Source of the DNA: Pyrobaculum sp.
GTDB taxonomy: Archaea; Thermoproteota; Thermoprotei; Thermoproteales; Thermoproteaceae
Direction: 5' to 3'
Assembly (NCBI GenBank): GCA_020833205.1
Contig: JAJHQT010000035.1
Span: 1-8,841, forward strand
DNA: 8,841 nt
The position numbers and the translations under genes are program-made. Shown one piece after another: positions 1-5,839 of this stretch. The first letter of the stretch is position 1; every line of letters starts with the position of its first letter. A model generated the notes under the pieces. It saw only the letters and a list, made by a program, of their open reading frames with translations, did not search any database and had not been told where the DNA came from.

Positions 1-66
1 GTTCTCGCGGTTTCTAGGCTCATGACGGCTGAGTATCTGGTGGCCGGCGGAAGGAGGAAGCAATGA
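1..66 (+). CDS. 3' end of an upstream gene, possibly the ABC transporter permease partner (partial)
   Basis: An open frame enters at base 1 and ends at TGA 64-66, giving a 21-residue tail with the sequence VLAVSRLMTAEYLVAGGRRK plus a final Q. Its stop overlaps the next gene's start as ATGA (63-66), the usual sign of translational coupling within one operon. Because the next gene is an ABC ATPase, a membrane subunit of the same transporter is a reasonable guess, but the visible tail is too short to show family membership. The AGGAGG-like purine stretch near 51-59 lies inside this tail and could act as the ribosome binding site of the ATPase gene. Confidence 0.5.
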   Translation, partial: VLAVSRLMTAEYLVAGGRRKQ

Positions 67-340
67 TACGTGCGGTTCAGCTCCAGAAGAGATTCGGCAG
101 GTTTGAAGCGTTGCGCGGAGTCTCTCTGCAGGCGGCCCAGGGGGGGTGGTGGGGCTCGTGGGGCCCAACGGGGCGGGGAAGACCACCACCTTGAGGATCC
201 TCGCCGGGCTCCTGAAGCCCAGCGGCGGATACGCAGAGGTCCTCGGCGCCAGGACGGACTCGCCGGAGTTCCGCAGGGTGAAGAGGTGGCTTGCCTATCT
301 GCCAGAGGAGGTTATGCCCTACGACAACCTCACTGGACGC
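63..340 (+). pseudogene. ABC transporter ATP-binding subunit, 5' half of an interrupted and frame-shifted gene
   Basis: The ATG at 63 follows a purine-rich ribosome binding site and opens a typical ABC ATPase N-terminus ([20 protein letters not shown]). That frame runs into the run of seven G at 140-146 and there loses register: the continuation [20 protein letters not shown], with Walker A at about 161-184, lies in another frame starting at 146. One more G, or two fewer, would restore it. The text proceeds through [14 protein letters not shown], where an E sits at the Q-loop position as in NatA/CcmA-type export ATPases, and then stops resembling ABC proteins at about 340. The rest of the same gene is at 2127-2552. 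A sequencing error in the G-tract is possible, but the insertion alone would inactivate the gene. Confidence 0.85.
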
Positions 341-349
341 GCCGCGAAG

Positions 350-1816
350 CTAATTCAAGAGATCGGAAAAAACGGGGTACCTTTCCAATATCTTTTTCGC
401 GGTTTCCCTTTGTTTCGGCGTGCCGCTTCTCATCTTATTTATCAGGTATGAGACGATAGACCTCCTAACCGATTCGTCTTTTTCGGCAAGCCTGACCAGA
501 TCCGTGGTACTTACGTACACGGCGTAGAAGGAGCCGGCACGGTGAATATTCGGCCTGAGTCCCATCCCTTCAAACACCTCTACGACTAATAAAGCCTGTC
601 CAACATCTTTAAAGAGGCGCCTGGCTAAAAGAGTGCCGAACCGGCTATAGATAAGATTAAACGACATCTTAACGCCCGCGATAATTACGTTGCCGTTGTT
701 TATTTGGTTGGAATTATTTTGTGTATCAGTGCTATCGGCAAACGATGTGATCTTTTCGTAGAGATGTTCCGAAGATGGTAAAGTCGATTTGTCTGACATC
801 TTTAATTTGTTGAGTCTTCTCTGCCTCCTTAAATAGTTCGTTTTAAAGTCCGCGTCGGTTAACTTCAGGTTGATCCATTTGTGAGATTGCAGTAAGTCGA
901 GCAGTAGGCCGTACGTACCCGCCGCGCTTTTGAGTTTTTCGAACGTCTTTCTTCCGCTGGCTACTAAAGCCTTTCTAACGCCGAAGCGCGGGCCTAGTTT
1001 TTCGGGGTTTTTATGCGCGACCACTATTTTATACGACCCCTTAAGTACCTCTCCTCTCCTGCTTTCCCCGTCTCCGAGCCACATAGCAAGTAGCGGCTCC
1101 CACGTATCGGATTTTAAGTGTTCGACAACTAGCTCCGTCGCCCTTTCTTTATCCCATTCTTGCTTCCAGCTTTTTGATCTAACGTTAATGGTGACGGACA
1201 CCCCCTCACGCGTTATGTTGATCTTAGCGATGTGTAGGTGGAGCCTTCCGTATCTTACGGCCGACCAGGCAAATACCTGCCAGGATTGTGTGGTGCCTAT
1301 AAACGGTCTACTGCCGTTGTTCCCTTCGTCGCTCGCCCTCCAGCCTAACTGGAACAACTTAAGTTTTTCGTGCGGCAGTTTCAGAACGTCTGGGAAGTAG
1401 GTCTCGACGCTTACGGCGCGAATTGTTATGCCAGATACCGTTTTGTTTAGATACATCCACGTCCCGTCTGGCGCGTACAACCTTTTCCCTTCTACCCTGT
1501 ATACGTTCTCGGCAACGGCCTTATACAACGCTACCAGCTTCTCCTTCGCCTGCACCCACGCCTCAAGCAGGAGCCGCTTCATCGCGTCTCTGAAGTCAAG
1601 GAGCTGTCTCCTCTCCTCTTCCGATAACGGAAACGTCTCGGCGATTTTCTGCATCGCGTATTCGACGTAGAGCATCCACGCCGGGAAGACCCAGTCCACA
1701 GGCCCCCGCAGTACGCCGCGGGTGGAGACCTGCTCAAGCACCTCCTCCAGCGCCGGCGGCTCGGCGGGCCTCAGCGCGAGTTCGAGGCGTTCTTTTATTT
1801 CTATGTTTCTATTCAT
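350..1816 (-). CDS. paREP2b-like family protein with a LAGLIDADG-like motif
   Basis: This 488-residue ORF starts with ATG at 1816 and ends with TAG at 350-352. The helical N-terminal third is followed by a central motif [10 protein letters not shown] (residues 242-251), a basic region (about 285-345), an N/Q/S/T-rich linker (about 360-376), and a C-terminal alternating alpha/beta domain (about 380-480). The WLGDGE core and overall plan match my recollection of paREP2b, a repeated family of Pyrobaculum in which many copies are frame-shifted; this copy is uninterrupted. Function is not established. [10 protein letters not shown] resembles the LAGLIDADG helix of homing endonucleases (hydrophobic helix ending in G-D-G), and the later segment [20 protein letters not shown] looks like the strand pair following such helices; this is inference. 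Its TATA box is at 1881-1886. Confidence 0.7.
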   Translation of the reverse strand: MNRNIEIKERLELALRPAEPPALEEVLEQVSTRGVLRGPVDWVFPAWMLYVEYAMQKIAETFPLSEEERRQLLDFRDAMKRLLLEAWVQAKEKLVALYKAVAENVYRVEGKRLYAPDGTWMYLNKTVSGITIRAVSVETYFPDVLKLPHEKLKLFQLGWRASDEGNNGSRPFIGTTQSWQVFAWSAVRYGRLHLHIAKINITREGVSVTINVRSKSWKQEWDKERATELVVEHLKSDTWEPLLAMWLGDGESRRGEVLKGSYKIVVAHKNPEKLGPRFGVRKALVASGRKTFEKLKSAAGTYGLLLDLLQSHKWINLKLTDADFKTNYLRRQRRLNKLKMSDKSTLPSSEHLYEKITSFADSTDTQNNSNQINNGNVIIAGVKMSFNLIYSRFGTLLARRLFKDVGQALLVVEVFEGMGLRPNIHRAGSFYAVYVSTTDLVRLAEKDESVRRSIVSYLINKMRSGTPKQRETAKKILERYPVFSDLLN

Positions 1817-1859
1817 AACGCGTTAATCGCCGAGGCGCATGTTGAACTGTCCTATCCAT
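1809..1859 (-). other. possible 16-codon leader ORF overlapping the paREP2b start
   Basis: On the - strand an ATG begins at 1859, about 24 bases downstream of the centre of the TATA box, just where a leaderless transcript should begin. It opens 16 codons ([16 protein letters not shown]) and ends at TAG 1811-1809. That stop lies inside the first codons of the paREP2b gene, whose ATG is 1816-1814 (ATGAATAG on the - strand). If translated, ribosomes finishing the leader would sit on the paREP2b start and could reinitiate. The geometry is seen directly; translation is inferred. Confidence 0.3.
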
Positions 1860-1880
1860 GTCTCTTCTTTTTGCATTGCT

Positions 1881-1886
1881 ATATAA
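1881..1886 (-). promoter_or_regulatory. TATA box for paREP2b transcription
   Basis: The - strand reads CTTATATAG across this site. It is a good archaeal TATA box, preceded by a purine-rich stretch that could act as BRE. Transcription would be expected to begin near 1859, about 43 bases before the paREP2b ATG. The site lies inside the open frame of the short ORF at 1823-2008, which argues that this short ORF is not the functional leader of the element. Confidence 0.55.
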
Positions 1887-1897
1887 GCCTTCTCTCT

Positions 1898-1946
1898 ACA
1901 GGTAAAGACTGACAGGTACAGAGCCACAGGTATACCTGCCAGGATA
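1898..1946. repeat. three TACCTGT heptamers at exact 14-base spacing next to a promoter
   Basis: On the + strand the heptamer ACAGGTA occurs at 1898-1904, 1912-1918 and 1926-1932, each exactly 14 bases from the next; a degenerate copy (CCAGGATA) follows at 1939-1946. The third copy is part of a perfect 12-base palindrome, CAGGTATACCTG, at 1927-1938. The array begins about 12 bases upstream of the paREP2b TATA box. Such spacing is typical of iterated protein binding sites, so an operator or an element-specific recognition array is plausible. The intervening heptamers are unrelated, so this is not a simple tandem duplication. Confidence 0.55.
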
Positions 1947-2126
1947 TACCACGTGGAACTGACCGCAGAGGTCGTCCCGCTGTGTGAAAAGGTCTGAGGA
2001 GCCCACACCTTCAGGTACTCACCGTCCTCACGGCGTAGTCTCTCTTTTTCTCGACGTCTATATACACGTCACAGTTTACCGGATCTCACAAAGTCATCCT
2101 GCTGAATACAGAGCCCGTCGTGGGGT

Positions 2127-2552
2127 TTAGAGTTCATCCACGGCCTCTACGGCGTTGACAGCATGAAGGAGGCCGTGGAGCTGTCCGGCCTGGGGCCCCG
2201 CGTCGACGACAAGATAAAGACCTACTCCAAGGGCATGAGGAGGAGGCTTGTAGTGGCGGCGCTCCTCACCGTGGGGGCGAGGGTCCTCCTGCTCGACGAG
2301 CCCACCTCCGGCGTAGACGTCCTCCACGCCGTGGAGACCCGGCGCGCCGTGAAGGAATACGCCAGGAGCAGGGGCGCCGCCGTCATGTACTCGAGCCACA
2401 ACATGCTTGAGGTGCAGACCGTCTGCGACAGGGTGTACTTCATAGACAGAGGCGTGATCGTCGACAGCGGGACGCCGGCGGAGCTCCTACAGCGCTACGG
2501 AGCCGCTGATCTCGAAGAGGCCTTTGTAAAGGCCCTTAGGCGCCGCGCTTAG
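2127..2552 (+). pseudogene. ABC transporter ATP-binding subunit, 3' half of the interrupted gene
   Basis: ABC sequence resumes as LEFIHGLYGVDSMKEAVELS. It contains the signature motif in the variant form YSKGMRRR (about 2223-2246), Walker B LLLDEP (about 2286-2303), the D-loop SGVD and the switch histidine in SSHN (H at 2397-2399), followed by a normal C-terminus ending LRRRA at TAG 2550-2552. With the 5' half at 63-340, the restored protein would be about 235 residues, the usual size for an ABC-2-type exporter ATPase. No motif in this half is damaged, which suggests the insertion is fairly recent. An internal ATG at 2163 could make a 129-residue fragment, but without Walker A it could not hydrolyse ATP alone. 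The stop overlaps the convergent mqnA stop by 4 bases (TTAG). Confidence 0.85.
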
Positions 2553-3259
2553 AGGAACTTCAGCCTGGGGAGGCCCAGGATCTCCGCCTCCTTCTCCATG
2601 TCCCTCGCCTGCTCTCTGGACACTAGGTACCGAGACCTGGAGAAGTACTCCTCCACCAGCCTCTTGCTGACGCCCAGCCTCTTGGCCACCGCCTCCACCA
2701 CCGGCACCGGGTTTTCGTAGAAGTATGCGACGGAGTTCTCCATCTCCTGTACGGCCTCCTCCAGCCCCGCGGCGCCCGGCCTCGCCACGAGCACAGCGAA
2801 GAAGAGCGGCGTGCCCACCCTCTCGCGCCAGAGCTCGCCGACGTCCACTAGGTGGGGGATGCCTCTGTCGGCCATCCTCAACGCCTCGTCGCCCACGGCC
2901 AAAACGGTGCTACACTCCTCAAGCGCAGTCCAGGGGTCCTCCACGCGGCGGAAGGAGAGGCCCATAAGCCTCGAAAGCACCCGGGCGCTGACCGTGGTCT
3001 CGCCCACGGCGCAGTCCCCCGAGCCCCTCCCCTTGAAGAGCCTGGCGCTGATTATTGGCCCAACGCTGTATATGGCGAGCCTCGGCACGATCGGCATGCC
3101 CAGCTCAGCCGCCAGAGTTATGGGCACGAAGCCTATGTCCGCGGCGCCGTCGGCCAGAAGACGGGCCGCCTCGAGGTTGCCCGCCTCCACCACCTCGAGC
3201 CTAGCCCTCCAGAAGAGGGGGTCGCTGTGGGCGTATTTGATCCTGACGACCCGGGCCAC
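2549..3259 (-). CDS. mqnA: chorismate dehydratase MqnA, futalosine pathway of menaquinone synthesis
   Basis: MqnA removes water from chorismate to give 3-[(1-carboxyvinyl)oxy]benzoate, the first committed step of the futalosine route to menaquinone. The 236-residue product has the periplasmic-binding-protein-like fold of this family. Family landmarks are GAADIGFVPI (residues 38-47), SVGPIISARLF (65-75), VLAVGDEAL (119-127) and DVGELWRERVGTPLFFAVLV (139-158). MqnD is a homologue, but its usual N-terminal motif (SPCPNDT) is absent and the KYAHSDPL start fits MqnA better. Bacterial MqnA is usually somewhat longer, so this is a compact version. It starts with GTG at 3259, only 3 bases after the mqnC stop, so the two genes should be co-transcribed. 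Its stop overlaps the convergent ABC remnant by 4 bases. No signal peptide is present, as expected for a cytosolic enzyme. Confidence 0.85.
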   Translation of the reverse strand: MARVVRIKYAHSDPLFWRARLEVVEAGNLEAARLLADGAADIGFVPITLAAELGMPIVPRLAIYSVGPIISARLFKGRGSGDCAVGETTVSARVLSRLMGLSFRRVEDPWTALEECSTVLAVGDEALRMADRGIPHLVDVGELWRERVGTPLFFAVLVARPGAAGLEEAVQEMENSVAYFYENPVPVVEAVAKRLGVSKRLVEEYFSRSRYLVSREQARDMEKEAEILGLPRLKFL

Positions 3260-3262
3260 GGC

Positions 3263-4327
3263 CTATCCGCCGTAGACCTTCACCACTCTGTATAAGTTGT
3301 CCCGCTCCGCCGGCGTGAAGCCCGCCGACTTGATTAAGGCAACGACGTCCTCCCGCCTGTCCACAGGCGCCTCAGCCCTCACCCACTCCAAAACCTTCTC
3401 CTCGTAAAGCGTCCCGCCGAAGTCGTCTGCGCCGAAGTACATGGCCAGCTGGGCAGTCTCGGGGCCTGTGGTGAGCCAGCCGGTCTGGATGTGGGGGATC
3501 AACCCGGAGAAGACTATCCTCGCCACAGCCACCATCCGGAGGAGCGTGGCGGAGGTCTTTGGGTAGGGGATCTTCTTCCCCAGCTCGCTAGTCCCAGGCT
3601 CGAAGTTCCATGCGATAAAGGCCATGAAGCCGCTCGTCTTCGCCTGGAGCTGGGCGATCTTGTGCAGATGCTCCGCCACGTCGCGGAGGGTCTCCACGTG
3701 GCCGTACATCATCGTGGCGCTGGTGGGGATCCCCGCCCTGTGCGCCTCCTCCATTATGCGGAGCCAGGTGTCGCTGTCTATCTTCTTGGGCGCGATCACC
3801 CTCCTCACCTCGTCCACGAGGATCTCCCCGCCGCCGCCGGGCATAGACTCCATCCCGGCCGCCTTGAGTCTCTCCAGAACCTCTCTATAGCTCATCCTCT
3901 CCCGCCTCGCCAGATACTCCACCTCGAGGGGGGAGAGGGCGTGTATCGCTATGTGAGGCGCCTTTCTCTTTATGGCGCGGAAAAGCTCCTCGAAGTACTC
4001 GATGCCGATCTCCGGGTTTATGCCGCCCTGGATCAACACCTGTCTAATGCCGTGGCGGGCGTCGACTGCGAGGACTCTCTTCACCGCCTCCTCAATGCTG
4101 TATGTATACGCCTCGGGGTGCCTCGGAGGTCTGTAGAAGGCGCAGAAGCTACAGTCTATCACGCAGACGTTGGTGTAGTTCAAAATCATGTTAGATATAA
4201 ACGTGGTGGTGTAGCCGTACATCCTCCGCCTGATCTCGAAGGCGCGTCTCCCCAGCTCCCAGAGATCTTCTCTCAGAAGCTCCTCAATCTCCTCCCTCTT
4301 CGGCACAGCCGCCTCGGCGATCTGCAC
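3263..4327 (-). CDS. mqnC: cyclic dehypoxanthinyl futalosine synthase MqnC (radical SAM)
   Basis: MqnC is a radical SAM enzyme that cyclises dehypoxanthine futalosine by C-C bond formation. The 354-residue product carries the iron-sulfur motif C55-x3-C59-x2-C62 followed by AFYR. MqnC-type landmarks are LIQGGINPEIG (about 98-108), HALSPLEVEYLA (129-140), PGGGGEIL (163-170), TSATMMYGHVET (202-213) and FIAWNFEPGTSELG (237-250). QGG-NP and the W-FEPG-T-EL pattern separate it from MqnE and from the F420-pathway enzymes CofG and CofH, its closest relatives. The start is GTG at 4327; nearby ATGs are out of frame, and an A/T box centred on 4350 lies about 23 bases upstream, fitting a leaderless mRNA. 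It leads a two-gene unit with mqnA. Confidence 0.88.
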   Translation of the reverse strand: MQIAEAAVPKREEIEELLREDLWELGRRAFEIRRRMYGYTTTFISNMILNYTNVCVIDCSFCAFYRPPRHPEAYTYSIEEAVKRVLAVDARHGIRQVLIQGGINPEIGIEYFEELFRAIKRKAPHIAIHALSPLEVEYLARRERMSYREVLERLKAAGMESMPGGGGEILVDEVRRVIAPKKIDSDTWLRIMEEAHRAGIPTSATMMYGHVETLRDVAEHLHKIAQLQAKTSGFMAFIAWNFEPGTSELGKKIPYPKTSATLLRMVAVARIVFSGLIPHIQTGWLTTGPETAQLAMYFGADDFGGTLYEEKVLEWVRAEAPVDRREDVVALIKSAGFTPAERDNLYRVVKVYGG

Positions 4328-4345
4328 ATATCCATGCGGATGCGC

Positions 4346-4364
4346 CTATTTAACTGTTTTATAG
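4346..4364. promoter_or_regulatory. compact divergent promoter between mqnC and mqnE
   Basis: The 55 bases between the mqnC and mqnE starts contain CTATTTAACTGTTTTATAG. Two A/T boxes are visible. The box at 4347-4353 reads TTAAATA on the - strand and is centred 23 bases from the mqnC GTG. The box at 4357-4363 reads TTTTATA on the + strand and is centred 23 bases from the mqnE GTG. This is the spacing expected when transcription begins at the start codon. The boxes are only 3 bases apart, so the two initiation complexes would probably exclude each other. Promoter function is inferred from sequence and spacing. Confidence 0.6.
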
Positions 4365-4382
4365 ACCCAACGGCTAGTCTCC

Positions 4383-5462
4383 GTGGTCTCCGTGTTTGAG
4401 GTCATGGAGATGGCGTTGAGGGGGCTCGACCGCTCGGACGCCCTATACCTCATGCGGGAAGCCGACATATTCACCCTGGCGCAGGCTGCAGAGGCGATTA
4501 CGCGGAAGTTCTTCGGCGACGTGGTCACCTTCGTCAACAACGTGGTAATCAACTACAGCAACGTCTGCGTCGCCAAATGCCCCATCTGCGCCTTCTACCG
4601 CCTCCCGGGCCACAGAGAGGGCTACTTGAGGAAGCCGGAGGAGGTGGCCACAACGGTGGAGCTCTTCGCGTCTAAATACGGCGTGACGGAGCTCCACATA
4701 AACGGCGGCTTCAACCCCTTCCTAACCCCGGAGTACTTCGACGAGCTTTTCCGAGCCGTGAAGAGGCGGACCCCCCACGTGGTGATCAAGGGCCCCACCA
4801 TGGCTGAGGCCGCCTACTACGCGGGCCTGTGGCGCATGAGCATCAAGGAGGTGCTGTCACGCTGGAAAGACGCCGGGCTGGACGCCATCTCCGGCGGAGG
4901 CGCCGAGATATTCGCCGAGGATGTCAGGAAGGTGGTGGCGCCCAACAAGATCTCAGGCGATCAGTGGCTGGAGGTGGCCAAGATAGCCCACGAGCTCGGC
5001 ATACCAAGCAACGCCACGATGCTCTACGGCCACGTGGAGAGAGAAGAGCACGCGGTGGATCACATATTCCGCGTGAAGGAGCTCCAGGAGAAGACCGGAG
5101 GACTCCTCCTCTTCATCCCCGTCAAGTTCAACCCCCTCAACACCGAGCTCTACGCCAAAGGCCTCGTGAAGACCCCCACGCCCTCCACCTACGACGTCAA
5201 AGTGGCGGCCATAGCCAGGCTCATACTGCTGGACAGACTCAAAGTGGCGGCGTACTGGCTCTCCGTCGGCAAGAAGCTGGCCTCCACCCTCCTCCTGGCG
5301 GGCGCCAACGACCTCGTCGGCACCATGTACAACGAGGCTGTCCTCACCTCAGCCGGCGCAAAACACGACGCAACCGTAGGGGAGCTCGCCGCCATAGCCA
5401 GAGAAGCCGGCAAAACCCCAGCCCTCAGAGACACCTTCCACAGAGTTATCAAGCTTTTGTAA
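4383..5462 (+). CDS. mqnE: aminodeoxyfutalosine synthase MqnE (radical SAM)
   Basis: MqnE adds the enolpyruvyl ether made by MqnA to SAM and yields aminofutalosine. The 359-residue product has C62-x3-C66-x2-C69 followed by AFYR, then ELHINGGFNP (103-112), SGGGAEIF (170-177), SNATMLYGHVE (209-219), ELQEKTGGLLLFIPVKFNPL (233-252) and a C-terminal TIM-barrel tail. AEIF, TMLYGH and TGG-FIP--F-P fit MqnE. Two positions differ from the bacterial form as I recall it: GGFNP where bacteria have GG-HP, and KGPTMAE where KAFTAVE is usual. This may be an archaeal variant or a related radical SAM enzyme with an altered substrate; the divergent mqnC-mqnA pair strongly favours MqnE. The start is GTG at 4383, with GTG 4392 as an alternative. 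The downstream pathway enzymes (MqnB or an equivalent, and MqnD) are not in the window. Confidence 0.82.
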   Translation: MVSVFEVMEMALRGLDRSDALYLMREADIFTLAQAAEAITRKFFGDVVTFVNNVVINYSNVCVAKCPICAFYRLPGHREGYLRKPEEVATTVELFASKYGVTELHINGGFNPFLTPEYFDELFRAVKRRTPHVVIKGPTMAEAAYYAGLWRMSIKEVLSRWKDAGLDAISGGGAEIFAEDVRKVVAPNKISGDQWLEVAKIAHELGIPSNATMLYGHVEREEHAVDHIFRVKELQEKTGGLLLFIPVKFNPLNTELYAKGLVKTPTPSTYDVKVAAIARLILLDRLKVAAYWLSVGKKLASTLLLAGANDLVGTMYNEAVLTSAGAKHDATVGELAAIAREAGKTPALRDTFHRVIKLL

Positions 5463-5475
5463 TACCGCCGCACCC

Positions 5476-5483
5476 TTAAAAAA
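5476..5483 (+). promoter_or_regulatory. TATA box of the MazG-like gene
   Basis: TTAAAAAA is centred about 22 bases upstream of the GTG at 5501. It lies in the 38-base gap after the mqnE stop, so the MazG-like gene can be transcribed independently, probably from a leaderless mRNA. Read-through from mqnE is also possible because no terminator is visible between them. Confidence 0.5.
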
Positions 5484-5500
5484 CACGACAACTTTAACCC

Positions 5501-5839
5501 GTGGACTTAGCCAAGCTCGTGGAGATCCAGACCGCCTTCTCCCGCGAAAAATTCCCCACCTTCTGGGACATCAAGACGGAGCAAGACCTCGCCCTCCGCC
5601 TTGAGTATTTGACAAACGCCCTCGCCGGCGAGGTGGGAGAAGCAGCCAACCTCGTGAAGAAGGTGGTGAGGAGCGTAGTCTACGGCAGAGGCGACCTACG
5701 CCTAGACGACGTGAGGCAGGAACTGGCGGAGGAGATAACCGACATCTTCACATACCTCCTCACCATCGCAGGCCTCCTCGGCCTCGACCTAGAAAAGACA
5801 TACCTCCAGAAGCTGGAGAAAAACAAAAAAAGATTCTAA
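5501..5839 (+). CDS. MazG-type nucleotide pyrophosphohydrolase
   Basis: Small all-alpha MazG-like enzymes hydrolyse (d)NTPs to NMP and pyrophosphate and are thought to clean unwanted nucleotides from the pool. This 112-residue protein shows the metal-binding pattern in order: E44-x2-E47 (GEVGEAANLVKK) and E78-x2-D81 (ELAEEITDIFTYLL), followed by the family's typical tail KLEKNKKRF. It is a single-domain form, about half the length of bacterial MazG, and would act as a dimer or tetramer in the cytosol. The start is GTG at 5501, chosen because the N-terminus MDLAKLVEIQTAFSRE fits the family's first helix and the promoter spacing fits. The substrate cannot be read from sequence. A link with the menaquinone genes is not evident. 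Confidence 0.85.
   Translation: MDLAKLVEIQTAFSREKFPTFWDIKTEQDLALRLEYLTNALAGEVGEAANLVKKVVRSVVYGRGDLRLDDVRQELAEEITDIFTYLLTIAGLLGLDLEKTYLQKLEKNKKRF

Larger units (their letters stand above)
1823..2085 (-). pseudogene. frame-shifted relic upstream of paREP2b (possibly a paREP2a-like remnant)
   Basis: Two overlapping - strand frames look like parts of one protein. The first reads DPVNCDVYIDVEKKRDYAVR from 2085 and stops at TGA 2013-2011. The second is open from about 2070 to TAA 1825-1823, reading EDGEYLKVWAPQTFSHSG, then a hydrophobic stretch (WYILAGIPVALYLSVF) and ending in QFNMRLGD; its first ATG is at 2008, giving 61 residues. Joining them near 2025-2030 by one frame change would give a protein of about 85 residues with one possible membrane segment. 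paREP2 loci are known to carry a paREP2a frame beside paREP2b and to be rich in frameshifts, so a remnant is plausible, but I cannot confirm the family. The 61-residue ORF alone is not convincing as a gene. Confidence 0.35.
341..2126. mobile_element. paREP2-type insertion splitting the ABC ATPase gene (ends approximate)
   Basis: ABC homology breaks off after LTGR (ending near 340) and resumes with LEFIHGLYG from about 2127, so close to 1.8 kb is inserted within one gene. The insert contains the paREP2b-like ORF, whose stop codon lies only about 10 bases from the left junction, its promoter, a repeat array and a decayed upstream frame. The region around 650-800 is visibly more A/T-rich than the neighbouring genes, which fits foreign origin. 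I looked for terminal inverted repeats and a target site duplication at both edges and found neither, so this is not a standard insertion sequence. Exact ends need an uninterrupted homologue. No transposase is recognisable, so mobility would need another agent or the ORF itself. Confidence 0.7.

Noticed and set aside
146..451. A 101-codon ORF with a perfect Walker A motif
   Set aside because: It is a chimera: real ABC sequence up to about 340, then non-coding reading through the insert. It also lacks the gene's true N-terminus.
3491..4399. A 302-codon + strand ORF
   Set aside because: It lies entirely opposite mqnC, has an H/R/L/P-rich composition, and is the usual antisense shadow of a GC-rich gene.
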